Part shown: piece after piece, positions 1 through 6,947 of the stretch | Layout of the letters: the number at the start of each line of letters is the position of its first letter | How positions within the stretch are numbered: position 1 is the first letter of the stretch | DNA from: a virus | Virus record (IMG/VR): IMGVR_UViG_3300030329_002907 | Location: 1-35,766 of that record | Length of the DNA: 35,766 nt | Reading direction: 5' to 3' (one strand) | The notes under the pieces: generated by a model | The model's database searches: none | The model's input: only the letters and a program-made list of their open reading frames with translations | Told to the model about the DNA's origin: nothing | Made by a program: the position numbers and the translations under genes

Positions 1-116
1 AAATATATTTTGTAATATATTTTTTTTATTGAATAGATTAAAATATTTTCATTATCTATTAATAAATTATTTTTATCTGTTGCAATAAAATATTTAATAT
101 TTAAATGTTTGTTCAT
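1..116 (-). CDS. small protein, 5' part (continues across the genome junction)
   Basis: ATG at 116-114 follows a good ribosome site (AAGGGATAAAC). The frame stays open for 38 codons to the left edge of the window, so it is cut here. Joining the left edge to the right edge continues the same frame for 15 more residues to a TAA at 35723-35721, giving a 53-residue protein rich in Ile, Lys, Asn and Tyr. I do not recognise the product. The leader matches those of the neighbouring leftward genes, which supports a real gene and a circular or permuted map. Confidence 0.6.
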   Translation of the reverse strand, partial: MNKHLNIKYFIATDKNNLLIDNENILIYSIKKIYYKIY

Positions 117-150
117 GTTTATCCCTTTGTTTTATCTTTATTTATCCCAA

Positions 151-170
151 ATTTAGCCATATTTAGCCAA
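151..170. promoter_or_regulatory. 10-bp tandem repeat upstream of the junction-spanning gene
   Basis: Two 10-mers in tandem, ATTTAGCCAT and ATTTAGCCAA, one helical turn apart, lie 35 bp upstream of the ATG at 116. The same layout with another 4-base core (GACT in place of AGCC) occurs at 33261-33280 upstream of the HTH regulator gene. An operator or activator site is inferred, not shown. Confidence 0.4.
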
Positions 171-219
171 ATCATTTATTTATTGATACAATACACTATA
201 AAAAATAAAACCGCTCTAT

Positions 220-828
220 TTAATGATATATTAAACCTACTTTTTTATTTGTTGTAATAGCTAATAAATCATTATTTGACGCATTAACATATCCACTTTT
301 TAATAGTTCTTTTTCATTATTAAAAATTTTTGCGTGGCGGTCTGTTTTAGTATTAATTAAAAAATCAACCTTTGAACCCGTAGAAAAAATTATTTTAAAA
401 TTATTAGGTAAATTAATATTTTTAATTAGTGGAATGCTCTTTGTGTATGCGTATAAAATTATAGTTGGGTTATTTTTAGCAATTTGTACCCATTTATTTA
501 AATATTTAGGGCTATAAAAATCTCCGCTTGAATGTATTCTAATATGCGTAATTTTGCGTTTTCTGTTAATTTCATCTTGTATTAAATTGATAAAATTATC
601 TTTTTTTGTTGCTAAATAATTATTATTATACTTGTTTTTTGTCGGAGTCCATAAATAAGAACCTTTATTAGCATAACAAAACTTTACGCATTCTTTAGCA
701 AACGGGCAAACAATTTTACCTGTTGCGGTCTTATATGCGGGTAAATTAAATTCATATATATTTGTATTATTTATTTTATTTGTTTTTTTAATTTTGCTGT
801 TACTATTTGTTAAAAATTTAGTTTTCAT
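220..828 (-). CDS. Gp88-like phage protein
   Basis: A 202-residue protein. Residues 28-56 carry the signature NLPAYKT, then CPFAKECVKFCYANKG, that marks the Gp88 family first named from mycobacteriophage L5. Its function is unknown. The three closely spaced cysteines (CX4CX3C) could bind a metal or Fe-S cluster, but that is inference. The N-terminus is Lys/Asn-rich. Start ATG at 828 with AAGGAA seven bases upstream. The gene is in the leftward early cluster, 10 bases from the next gene, so it is likely expressed early with the small takeover-type genes. Family assignment is fairly sure; role is not. Confidence 0.65.
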   Translation of the reverse strand: MKTKFLTNSNSKIKKTNKINNTNIYEFNLPAYKTATGKIVCPFAKECVKFCYANKGSYLWTPTKNKYNNNYLATKKDNFINLIQDEINRKRKITHIRIHSSGDFYSPKYLNKWVQIAKNNPTIILYAYTKSIPLIKNINLPNNFKIIFSTGSKVDFLINTKTDRHAKIFNNEKELLKSGYVNASNNDLLAITTNKKVGLIYH

Positions 829-838
829 TATTTGTTCC

Positions 839-1129
839 TTATTTATTTAGTTCTTTTTTAGTGTTGACTTGTATAACTTCAAAATGAATAGTATCTAAAA
901 ATAATTTTTTAGACGCATATTTAAACGGGTTTTTATTCCAGCTTTCAACCATATTATATTTATTATATATGCTTTGTTCGTACTGGTTTCCGTAGCCATA
1001 TGTTAAACCCGTTTCAATTATGTTATTATTTATAAATAGTTTAGCGTTGTGGTATGTATTGCCGTTTATTTTATCTAGCCATACTTTAACAATACATATA
1101 AATTTTTTATTATTTGTTTTAGTTTTCAT
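839..1129 (-). CDS. conserved-looking small early protein
   Basis: A 96-residue soluble protein of unknown function. It has a mixed beta pattern (VKVWLDKINGNTYHNAKLFI) followed by a Tyr/Gly-rich turn, TYGYGNQYEQ, which looks conserved. Start ATG at 1129 with AAGGATAAAT upstream, the leader type common in this cluster. It lies between the Gp88-like gene and two tiny membrane-protein genes on the same strand. Confidence 0.55.
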   Translation of the reverse strand: MKTKTNNKKFICIVKVWLDKINGNTYHNAKLFINNNIIETGLTYGYGNQYEQSIYNKYNMVESWNKNPFKYASKKLFLDTIHFEVIQVNTKKELNK

Positions 1130-1144
1130 TGCTTTATTTATCCT

Positions 1145-1339
1145 TTATTTTGTTAAATGTTGTATTATGTTGCAATCTATAATTAAAAATAAAAATAGAT
1201 TGATTAAAAATATTGTTGCATTAATTAAAAATATTGTTGCTATTGTTTTATATTTAAATAATTTAAATATTGTATTAATAGCCATTACAATAATTGTAAT
1301 TAATATTAAATAAGTTGTATTAATTAGTAAATATTCCAT
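1145..1339 (-). CDS. small membrane protein (64 aa)
   Basis: Almost wholly hydrophobic (Ile, Leu, Phe, Thr), with two likely membrane helices at about residues 4-27 and 33-53 and a short Cys/His-containing tail. Its ATG overlaps the stop of the upstream 35-residue gene as TAATG, so the two are probably translationally coupled. An opposite-strand frame of similar size exists here, but it has no leader and runs against its neighbours. Function unknown; early phage membrane proteins often act on the host envelope or on superinfection, which is only a suggestion here. Confidence 0.5.
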   Translation of the reverse strand: MEYLLINTTYLILITIIVMAINTIFKLFKYKTIATIFLINATIFLINLFLFLIIDCNIIQHLTK

Positions 1340-1446
1340 TAGATAAGTCTTGTTAATTGTGCTAATACAAATAAAATAGATACCCAGTTTAGCGGGCTAT
1401 TTAATATTGTTTTTAATGTTTTAATTATGTTGTTTCTTGTTTTCAT
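1339..1446 (-). CDS. tiny membrane-type protein (35 aa)
   Basis: A short frame with ATG at 1446 preceded by AAGGATAAAC. The basic N-terminus MKTRNNIIKTLKTI leads into a hydrophobic stretch, WVSILFVLAQL, that could sit in or on the membrane. It ends in TAATG, sharing bases with the start of the 64-residue membrane protein. It is the first gene of the leftward cluster after the control region. Confidence 0.5.
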   Translation of the reverse strand: MKTRNNIIKTLKTILNSPLNWVSILFVLAQLTRLI

Positions 1447-1568
1447 GTTGTTTATCCTTGTTTTAATGTTAATTAAATTTACCACTTAACATATATATGA
1501 TACAAGTTTTATTTAAAATAAATTAAAATAAATTTAATTTGTCCTCGAGAAGTAACCGTTAATTATAT

Positions 1569-1597
1569 TTGACAAGAGGCAAAACAAACAGTATTAA
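1569..1597 (+). promoter_or_regulatory. sigma70-type promoter candidate, rightward
   Basis: TTGACA (1569-1574), 17-bp spacer, TATTAA (1592-1597). It would give a long leader of about 320 bases before the terminase small subunit start. Confidence 0.35.
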
Positions 1598-1680
1598 CAA
1601 ACATATATAGGTAATACAAAGTATATATATAAGCTATTAAACAAAGATTAAACAAACATTAAAAGAATTATTCAAAGCAA

Positions 1681-1704
1681 GTTTAAAAGTATGTTTAAAA
1701 GTAT
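1681..1704. repeat. two tandem 12-bp repeats
   Basis: GTTTAAAAGTAT occurs twice head to tail (1681-1692, 1693-1704), then degenerates to GTTAAAATTAAT. Just upstream, ATTAAACAAAG is followed directly by ATTAAACAAAC (about 1636-1657). The clustering suggests iterons or protein sites. Confidence 0.5.
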
Positions 1705-1760
1705 GTTAAAATTAATGATTTAAGCGTATCAACGCACCGCTTTCAAAGTTTAAAAAGTAC

Positions 1761-1829
1761 GGGTACAGGGTACAGAACCAGATTTAATAGGGGGTAGGGT
1801 GGATAGTTTTTTTATGATGGTGGGGTACA
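1761..1829. repeat. GGGTACA repeats (packaging-site candidate)
   Basis: GGGTACA at 1761-1767, 1768-1774 and 1823-1829, plus a looser AGTACA at 1857-1862, in the most G-rich part of the control region and next to the small terminase gene. pac and cos sites often lie in or beside that gene; assignment is by position only. Confidence 0.3.
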
Positions 1830-1922
1830 ACACTCCTCGTAAAAAGTAGATACTAAGTACAGGAATTGCTAAAATTTAAAATATTTGCAAAGAAGTGTCA
1901 TGAATTTTTATATTTAAGTGTC

Positions 1923-2657
1923 ATGAGTAGAAAGAATCAAAGAACAATGCAGTTATTACCAGTTAGAGAGAAGGCTGTTGAATTGTATGCTACTAATTCA
2001 GAGATTAGGCATGAAGATGCTGCTAAGATGTTAGGTGTTCATGTTAATACGCTATACAGGATGCGTAAAGACCCTGATTTCTGGCAAGCCGTGTATGATC
2101 ATTATATGGTTGAGTTTGATGGTATTACTGTTGAAGTGTTAAAGGCTATGGCTCGTGAAGCAAAGGCAGGTAATGTTCAGGCGGGTAGATTAATACTTGA
2201 ACATAGTGGTAGATTACAAAAGAACATTAATATTACGGTTACTTCGCCTTATGAGAAGTGGTTACAGATTAATAAGAACGCAAAAGAAGCTGAAGTAGTA
2301 ATGGATGAGTTATCTGAAGAACTTACGGATGATTTTATGGATTTGCCGCCGAGAAAAGTGGAAAGTGCTTCGCAGAGAGCTAAAAATGAAATAAATAAAG
2401 TACGCAAGGTAAAGAAAAAAGCAGAAAGTCGCAGTAAACGCAACAAGGATCGCAAAGTATGGCGTAAGTGGCAAAAAAGGGCTGATATGGCTGGAATTGA
2501 CAGGTTGCCTGCTAGAAGACCTACGCCAGGGCAAAGGGAAGCGTGGGAACAAAAGATTATAGCCGCAGAGAATCAGGCATCGAAACTTCCTCAGGAACAA
2601 GCTGACAGTAACAAAATTCCTTACAAACCGAAAAACCCGAAGCAGGAAGACCAATAG
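1923..2657 (+). CDS. terminase small subunit candidate
   Basis: A 244-residue protein from ATG 1923. The frame is open from TTG 1866, but those extra 19 residues look unrelated and AGGA lies too close to that TTG; ATG 1947 is a further alternative. Residues about 15-50 form a helix-turn-helix (HEDAAKMLGVHVNTLYRMRK) of the kind found in phBC6A51-type small terminases. An acidic stretch follows at about 125-140. Residues 150-200 are very basic, then comes a Pro/Gln-rich tail. This subunit would bind the packaging site and recruit the ATPase. Oddly, it lies alone on the plus strand, away from and opposed to the large subunit, and its last 101 bases overlap the MuF-like gene tail to tail. Confidence 0.55.
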   Translation: MSRKNQRTMQLLPVREKAVELYATNSEIRHEDAAKMLGVHVNTLYRMRKDPDFWQAVYDHYMVEFDGITVEVLKAMAREAKAGNVQAGRLILEHSGRLQKNINITVTSPYEKWLQINKNAKEAEVVMDELSEELTDDFMDLPPRKVESASQRAKNEINKVRKVKKKAESRSKRNKDRKVWRKWQKRADMAGIDRLPARRPTPGQREAWEQKIIAAENQASKLPQEQADSNKIPYKPKNPKQEDQ

Positions 2658-3048
2658 CCTCCCATTCCTCCCAACTTCTAATTTCACCTATACGGCTTTC
2701 ACAATCAGGACATATTTTAGGAGTACCAACACTTACCCACCGCATTTTTACGCTATCCCCATAAATTCTATCCTGCCCGATCCTAGATGCTTGCATAATT
2801 CCTGATACAACTCCTCGCTTAATGGTATTTCGTAATTCTCCAAATATTCTTCCATTATTGGCGAGATCATTTCCCAGTACAGTTCTAATTGCTGATTCGG
2901 ATAATCCTGCATTTCGTAATATTGCAATTTCTCTTTCAATTCTCGTAACAAAAACATCAATTCCATAACCAACTCCAAGTGTTGCCCACAACAGGATATT
3001 TTCATCATCTTCTCCCAGTTCTTGTGTTATTTGTTCTTCTTCTGCCAT
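2557..3048 (-). CDS. MuF-like minor head protein (C-terminal domain)
   Basis: 163 residues. The C-terminal half carries the Mu gpF-type pattern: W104, CPDC (C113, C116), a Gly and WEEW, GLPASGFS, then CKEFCYC (C142, C146, C148). The cysteines probably bind a metal. MuF-like proteins sit inside the head near the portal and help morphogenesis or are ejected with DNA. This copy is short and lacks the long N-terminal part of many relatives. It is the last gene of the leftward late operon; its start abuts the gpG-like gene's stop, and its 3' end overlaps the small terminase gene in antisense. Confidence 0.75.
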   Translation of the reverse strand: MAEEEQITQELGEDDENILLWATLGVGYGIDVFVTRIEREIAILRNAGLSESAIRTVLGNDLANNGRIFGELRNTIKRGVVSGIMQASRIGQDRIYGDSVKMRWVSVGTPKICPDCESRIGEIRSWEEWEAIGLPASGFSVCKEFCYCQLVPEEVSMPDSLRL

Positions 3049-3518
3049 TATTTCTTTAATGCTTTTCTTAAATCTTTTCTAAATGCGTCAAATGATTTCA
3101 GAATAGTCTTTTTTGACGGGAATATAAAAGGTCTAGCAGGAACTTTCTTCTTTGGTATCATTGAAGCAGCAGAAGTTTCATATTCTTCTCCCTGAAATTC
3201 CATTAATGTTAATTCTCCAGTTTTAAAACCTCTATGATGGTAGATGCCGTACTTATTCATTTGTAATCCTTCAGAAGTGCCTTTTATACTTCTATATAGC
3301 GATCCTGTTTCATATAAAGGCTTTGATCCACCTGTTCCACGCTTTTTTCTTATCTCTAAAGTAGATTTTTTTAACGGAGGTGCAAGCCCCTTGTCTATCG
3401 CTTCCCTCGCACCAGTAGCAGAGCTTCGTGCAGTTCTTTGCGTATGCTTTTCAATAATTTTAGGCATTTGGCTAGCTAGCTTACCAAAATCAAAGGTTGT
3501 TTTAATCTGTAATTTCAC
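3048..3518 (-). CDS. virion morphogenesis / tail completion protein (Mu gpG-like)
   Basis: 156 residues from GTG 3518, chosen because GGAGAGGAG lies at ideal distance; a longer frame to 3572 has no ribosome site and would overlap the upstream gene more. The family signs are LKKSTLEIRKKRG, then PLYETGSLYRSI (loss-of-bind 'L.dTG.L..SI' box), HHRGF and the closing PARPFIFPS. In relatives this protein sits at the head-tail interface and helps finish or join heads and tails. It lies in the terminase-portal operon, overlapping the upstream 77-residue gene by 17 bases. Confidence 0.7.
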   Translation of the reverse strand: MKLQIKTTFDFGKLASQMPKIIEKHTQRTARSSATGAREAIDKGLAPPLKKSTLEIRKKRGTGGSKPLYETGSLYRSIKGTSEGLQMNKYGIYHHRGFKTGELTLMEFQGEEYETSAASMIPKKKVPARPFIFPSKKTILKSFDAFRKDLRKALKK

Positions 3519-3735
3519 GGGCGAACTCCTCTCCAAGTTTCTTAGCTTCATTATAGCGTGAAAGCTGTTCAACTATTTCGTTTTCAGCAAAACCTAAAGC
3601 CCACTCTCGTGGATTTTCAAGTATTGTAGCAATATCCCCTGTTACAGCTATATCAAACTTCTGTAGTTCTTTGAGCCGCTTGACGAGCTTTTTCAAAGAG
3701 AGAGAGTTTTTCGTTTCTTTGTTTGTTTGAGGCAA
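3502..3735 (-). CDS. small head-operon protein (77 aa)
   Basis: Starts at TTG 3735 with GGAG seven bases upstream, inside the 3' end of the portal gene (83-base overlap in another frame). Basic and helical at first (LKKLVKRLKELQKFD), acidic later. No family recognised. Its place between portal and the gpG-like gene suggests a head-assembly or connector accessory role. The next gene's ribosome site lies within its last codons, so the two are likely coupled. Confidence 0.5.
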   Translation of the reverse strand: MPQTNKETKNSLSLKKLVKRLKELQKFDIAVTGDIATILENPREWALGFAENEIVEQLSRYNEAKKLGEEFAREITD

Positions 3736-4951
3736 TGATTAACTCCGCTTGTTCATTGGTTAAATCGTTATTGTATTCTTTTAAAAGATTAACTTCATCT
3801 ATTAAATTTAATTCCAATCGGTGTTTATCCCAAAGTATTTGGTCTTGTACCGTTTTTGGATATTCAGGTTCTTTAAAGTCTAGCCCAAGTTCAGCAGGCA
3901 ATGAAGTACCAAAGCTGGAAGCTATTTGTCGTTCCACCCTATAGAAATCTTCTTCGTACATCCGCCATAATGCAATATCATCTTGATAGTCTTCTGTGCG
4001 TTCCAAGTCCTTTATCATCATAGAAATACCAGATGGTACTTCTCCGCCTTGTTCTGACCATTGTATCCATAAGTGATTATTCTGTGCTACTAATTCCACT
4101 AAAAACTTAATATTTTCTATTACACCTTCTACATTACCCTTTGGAGATACAATATCATAAGAAGAACCTTCAGGAAGTTCCAATGTAACATCAGAACCCG
4201 TTCTTTGCTTGTTACCCATTTCTGCACCTACCATAACAGGCTGTCCGAACATTTGAAAACGAAGCCCTAACTGCATTTCAGTCATAGCAATATTAATATG
4301 TTCATTCGCATTAATAATATCATTCGCACCTTCAACATAAAAACTATCAGTCTGGTTTTCACGATGCGTAAATACAAAAGGTAGTACGCCGTAAGTGTGT
4401 GGTATTTCATTTATAACATTACCATCTTCATCCATGTGTACATATTTTTCGGCATCCCAGTACGCATATTCCATTTTCCCTGCTCTGGAAGAATCTTCTA
4501 CAGGCTGAAGCATTGGATATGTAATTGCATTAGGAATAAATGGGTCATCACCAAAAAAAGTATGAAAGAAGTATATAGGTCTATAGTCAAAGTGTGGCTC
4601 ATCTCCGTCTACCCATAAAACACGGGTGGCAATCGTACCACAAAGGCGTGTCATGCGTTCTATGTGCTTCATGCGTGCATCCTTCATTACAGTTAGTGCC
4701 GTATATTGGTCATTAACATTACGATTTGCACCAATCGTATAAATTCGGCTCATCTTATTAATGAATCTTCTAGTAATATTAACCTCTACAGGAGGTATCT
4801 CGCTAAATGCCGCAGCAGAAAACATTCTGGATATGTAGTTGGCTGTGTCATTGCCATTGTAGTAATCAAGAATTTTTTCTATATGATCCTCACGCTTCTT
4901 GGCGTTATGTAACTTAAGCTGTTTTATGGATTCTTGTATTAAGTCTATCAT
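3653..4951 (-). CDS. portal protein
   Basis: 432 residues, within the usual portal range. Identified by position directly after the large terminase (ATGA overlap at 4951-4948), by size, and by the alpha/beta pattern: an N-terminal YYNGND-type segment, the NITRRFINKMSRIY wing region, a central acidic beta domain (PYxxYFFHTFFGDDPF-like) and a long helical C-terminus ending in basic residues. Portals form a 12-subunit ring at one head vertex through which DNA is packaged and ejected. No single diagnostic motif is visible, so the call depends on context. The 3' end encodes the start of the next small gene in a second frame. Confidence 0.8.
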   Translation of the reverse strand: MIDLIQESIKQLKLHNAKKREDHIEKILDYYNGNDTANYISRMFSAAAFSEIPPVEVNITRRFINKMSRIYTIGANRNVNDQYTALTVMKDARMKHIERMTRLCGTIATRVLWVDGDEPHFDYRPIYFFHTFFGDDPFIPNAITYPMLQPVEDSSRAGKMEYAYWDAEKYVHMDEDGNVINEIPHTYGVLPFVFTHRENQTDSFYVEGANDIINANEHINIAMTEMQLGLRFQMFGQPVMVGAEMGNKQRTGSDVTLELPEGSSYDIVSPKGNVEGVIENIKFLVELVAQNNHLWIQWSEQGGEVPSGISMMIKDLERTEDYQDDIALWRMYEEDFYRVERQIASSFGTSLPAELGLDFKEPEYPKTVQDQILWDKHRLELNLIDEVNLLKEYNNDLTNEQAELIIASNKQRNEKLSLFEKARQAAQRTTEV

Positions 4952-6255
4952 CTTCTTTTTAGTTTCACCTCCCTATCCTTTATTGGAAATTTGTTTACAA
5001 AAAAATATCTAACCATATCGCCACCGTGATCATGGTAGCCATCTTTCAGGCTTTCAGGCTTTAAATCACCTGAGCTTTCTGGATACCGAAGGCTTTCTAA
5101 ATCTTCAGCTATCCCATTACAATTTTCATCTACATGAAATCTTCTAGTGCCATCAGCACTTTCTATAAAAGAACGAACATGACTTTCGCCCGATGCCCGA
5201 TTCCTTGATGTTTTATCCCTTACAGATTTTACTAAAATCCCATTGCGTCTAAATATTTCTATATCGCCAAGCCCAGACTGCCCTTGTGCCTGCATACCCG
5301 CAGGATCACCAAAGTATTCACTAACATGGTACTTCTTGGCTTTAATCAATTCGATAAGTACATCAGTTTTAATGTTTTCTTCGTGAATAATTTCATCAAT
5401 CATATTGATATGCTCTATTCCGCCTACCGAATAGACTTGAAACCATCCTACAGCAGGCATACGAAAGCCAAAATCAATAGAACAATAGGTGGGAAAATTA
5501 GGACTATATGGGTACTTTCCAACATCTAAATTTCTATCAAATGGGTAAACCCTACCTGCGAATGAAGTAAATTTCGCACCATACTCCTGGTCAAATACTT
5601 CTTTACTCATATTTCTTTTTCTTTCAATAATAACAGGGTTGTTTAGTCCACCAGGATAAGAATGGTGATTTTCCCAAGCAGGTGCAGTATGCGATTCCCA
5701 AGTATTATCTGATTTACCTAAAAGGTACTTATCGTATATCCAATTAAAGCCTTGCGGCGTTGTTATAAATATGGCTTTCCCATTCCTTCTACCAACGGCA
5801 GGCGATATATACATATCCCAAATATCTTGCTTCATTTTCGCAGCTTCATCAAGTACCACCAAATCATATTCATCACCAACTAAAGAATCTGGATTATCCG
5901 CCGACAAACCTTCTATGGAACTTCCCCATTTAAACCTTACATACTGATCTTTTTCTGACGACTTAACTACATCATTTTTATTAGGAATAACCATAGTACG
6001 CCATATTTCATCAAACAATAACTTGGACTTCTTGTACGATAAACCAACAAGTGCCACTTTTTTATTAGGCATAGATGCAATAAACGATGCTTCCTTCGCA
6101 GATGCGTATGTTTTTCCATAACCACGACCACATACGATAACAAAAAAGCGTGATGTTTTCTTTTTTGGGAAATGAAGCATAGATTGCCCTTTATGAGGCT
6201 GGTACTTCATAAACTTAAACCACTCTTGTTTATATGTCGTGAGATTCGTGTTCAA
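4948..6255 (-). CDS. terL: terminase large subunit
   Basis: 435 residues from TTG 6255; ATG 6210 is the alternative, and neither has a clear ribosome site. N-terminal ATPase: Walker A GRGYGKT (43-49), Walker B LVVLDEA (132-138), coupling motif ITTPQG (164-169). C-terminal RNase H-like nuclease: D261 in SIDFGF, D317 in YFGDPAG and D413 in HDHGGDMVRYFF are the likely metal ligands. The enzyme translocates DNA into the prohead through the portal and cuts the concatemer. First gene of the leftward late operon, reading from the divergent promoter region 6256-6398. Confidence 0.95.
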   Translation of the reverse strand: MNTNLTTYKQEWFKFMKYQPHKGQSMLHFPKKKTSRFFVIVCGRGYGKTYASAKEASFIASMPNKKVALVGLSYKKSKLLFDEIWRTMVIPNKNDVVKSSEKDQYVRFKWGSSIEGLSADNPDSLVGDEYDLVVLDEAAKMKQDIWDMYISPAVGRRNGKAIFITTPQGFNWIYDKYLLGKSDNTWESHTAPAWENHHSYPGGLNNPVIIERKRNMSKEVFDQEYGAKFTSFAGRVYPFDRNLDVGKYPYSPNFPTYCSIDFGFRMPAVGWFQVYSVGGIEHINMIDEIIHEENIKTDVLIELIKAKKYHVSEYFGDPAGMQAQGQSGLGDIEIFRRNGILVKSVRDKTSRNRASGESHVRSFIESADGTRRFHVDENCNGIAEDLESLRYPESSGDLKPESLKDGYHDHGGDMVRYFFVNKFPIKDREVKLKRR

Positions 6256-6398
6256 ATTATTAACTATAATTAAAGAAAATGTTTAAAATTTTAATAAAAC
6301 TATTGTAAATAGTTGCATTATTAAACTTGGTTAATTTAAGTTTAGTTATTCGAAATGTGCAACAATTTGCATAATATATCAAAAAAATAGGAGAGATT
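6256..6398. promoter_or_regulatory. divergent late promoter region with two palindromes
   Basis: 143 bases between two operons that both encode head genes but run apart. It holds a tight inverted repeat AACTATT-gta-AATAGTT (6298-6314) and a second, TAAACTT with AAGTTTA (6322-6328, 6338-6344), centred about 27 bp apart. The right end has a strong ribosome site (TAGGAGAG) for the scaffold gene. These are good candidate binding sites for one regulator acting on both late operons. Core promoter boxes are not clear in the AT-rich sequence. Confidence 0.5.
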
Positions 6399-6929
6399 AT
6401 GTCCGAAGAACAAGTACAAGGTAATGTACAAGAAAGCCTAGATATTAAGGCAGAGAGTAAACCTGAAGAAAAAGCCGATCAAGGTTTATTGCAGGAAGTA
6501 ATGGCTAAAAAAGCTACAATTAAAGAATTGCAAGCAAAATTAAGTGAATACGAAACTGCACAAGAAAAAACAAGGCAAAAACAATTAGCAGAAGATGGCA
6601 AAAAAGATGAGCTTATTGCTGAACTTAATAGCAAGGTTGATCATTTGACAGGTGAATATACTCGCCTTTCTAAGTACGAAGAACAAGAAAAATCTAATCT
6701 TGTTGCAGAAATTGCTGCTAATGAAGAAGAAGCGGGTCAGCTTTCGGGTGAAAGTTTATCAACGCTTCGTTTATTAAAAAATAAGATCGCTGCAAAAACC
6801 CCTGAAGCTCCAACGGCTCGTGGATCAATTGGCAAACAGCCACTACCACAAGATTGGACAACGCTTGACCCAAAAGAGGCAAAGTCTAGGTGGAGTGATA
6901 TACTTTTAGCAGCACAAAGAAAAAAATAA
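6399..6929 (+). CDS. head scaffolding-like protein
   Basis: 176 residues, highly charged and helical, with a coiled coil at about residues 30-100 (LQEVMAKKATIKELQAKL and onward), an acidic N-terminus and a basic C-terminus ending QRKK. It lies immediately before the capsid gene. Size, coiled coil, position and basic tail fit an internal scaffold that guides capsid assembly and is then lost. Start ATG 6399 follows TAGGAGAG. First gene of the rightward late operon. Confidence 0.7.
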   Translation: MSEEQVQGNVQESLDIKAESKPEEKADQGLLQEVMAKKATIKELQAKLSEYETAQEKTRQKQLAEDGKKDELIAELNSKVDHLTGEYTRLSKYEEQEKSNLVAEIAANEEEAGQLSGESLSTLRLLKNKIAAKTPEAPTARGSIGKQPLPQDWTTLDPKEAKSRWSDILLAAQRKK

Positions 6930-6947
6930 AAATTAGGAGAAATTAAA

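Larger units (their letters stand above)
1447..1922. promoter_or_regulatory. non-coding divergent control region
   Basis: No convincing gene on either strand over about 475 bases. It separates the leftward early cluster from the rightward terminase gene. The left half is A-rich on the plus strand with repeated AAACAAAC-type words and tandem repeats. The right half (about 1750-1865) is richer in G and holds three GGGTACA words. A TTGACA box with a 17-bp spacer to TATTAA reads rightward (1569-1597), and a TATAAT reads leftward at 1567-1562. It may contain promoters, a packaging site or an origin. Confidence 0.5.

Noticed and set aside
1020-1313. Plus-strand hydrophobic frame of 97 codons
   Set aside because: No ribosome site, runs against its neighbours, and is a mirror of the two minus-strand genes, which have leaders and coupled starts.
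1866-1922. Upstream TTG start for the small terminase
   Set aside because: AGGA is only one or two bases from the TTG, and the extra residues are hydrophobic and unlike the family; a repeat (AAGTGTCATGA, twice) explains the open frame.
2310-2687. Minus-strand frame of 125 codons under the small terminase gene
   Set aside because: Composition (Phe, Leu, Arg-rich) is that of an antisense shadow; the MuF-like gene uses another frame with clear motifs.
2748-3008. Second minus-strand frame inside the MuF-like gene
   Set aside because: Lies wholly in a gene with a recognised Cys motif and has no leader.
3244-3561. Plus-strand frame of 105 codons
   Set aside because: Antisense to the gpG-like gene, no ribosome site, no neighbours in that direction.
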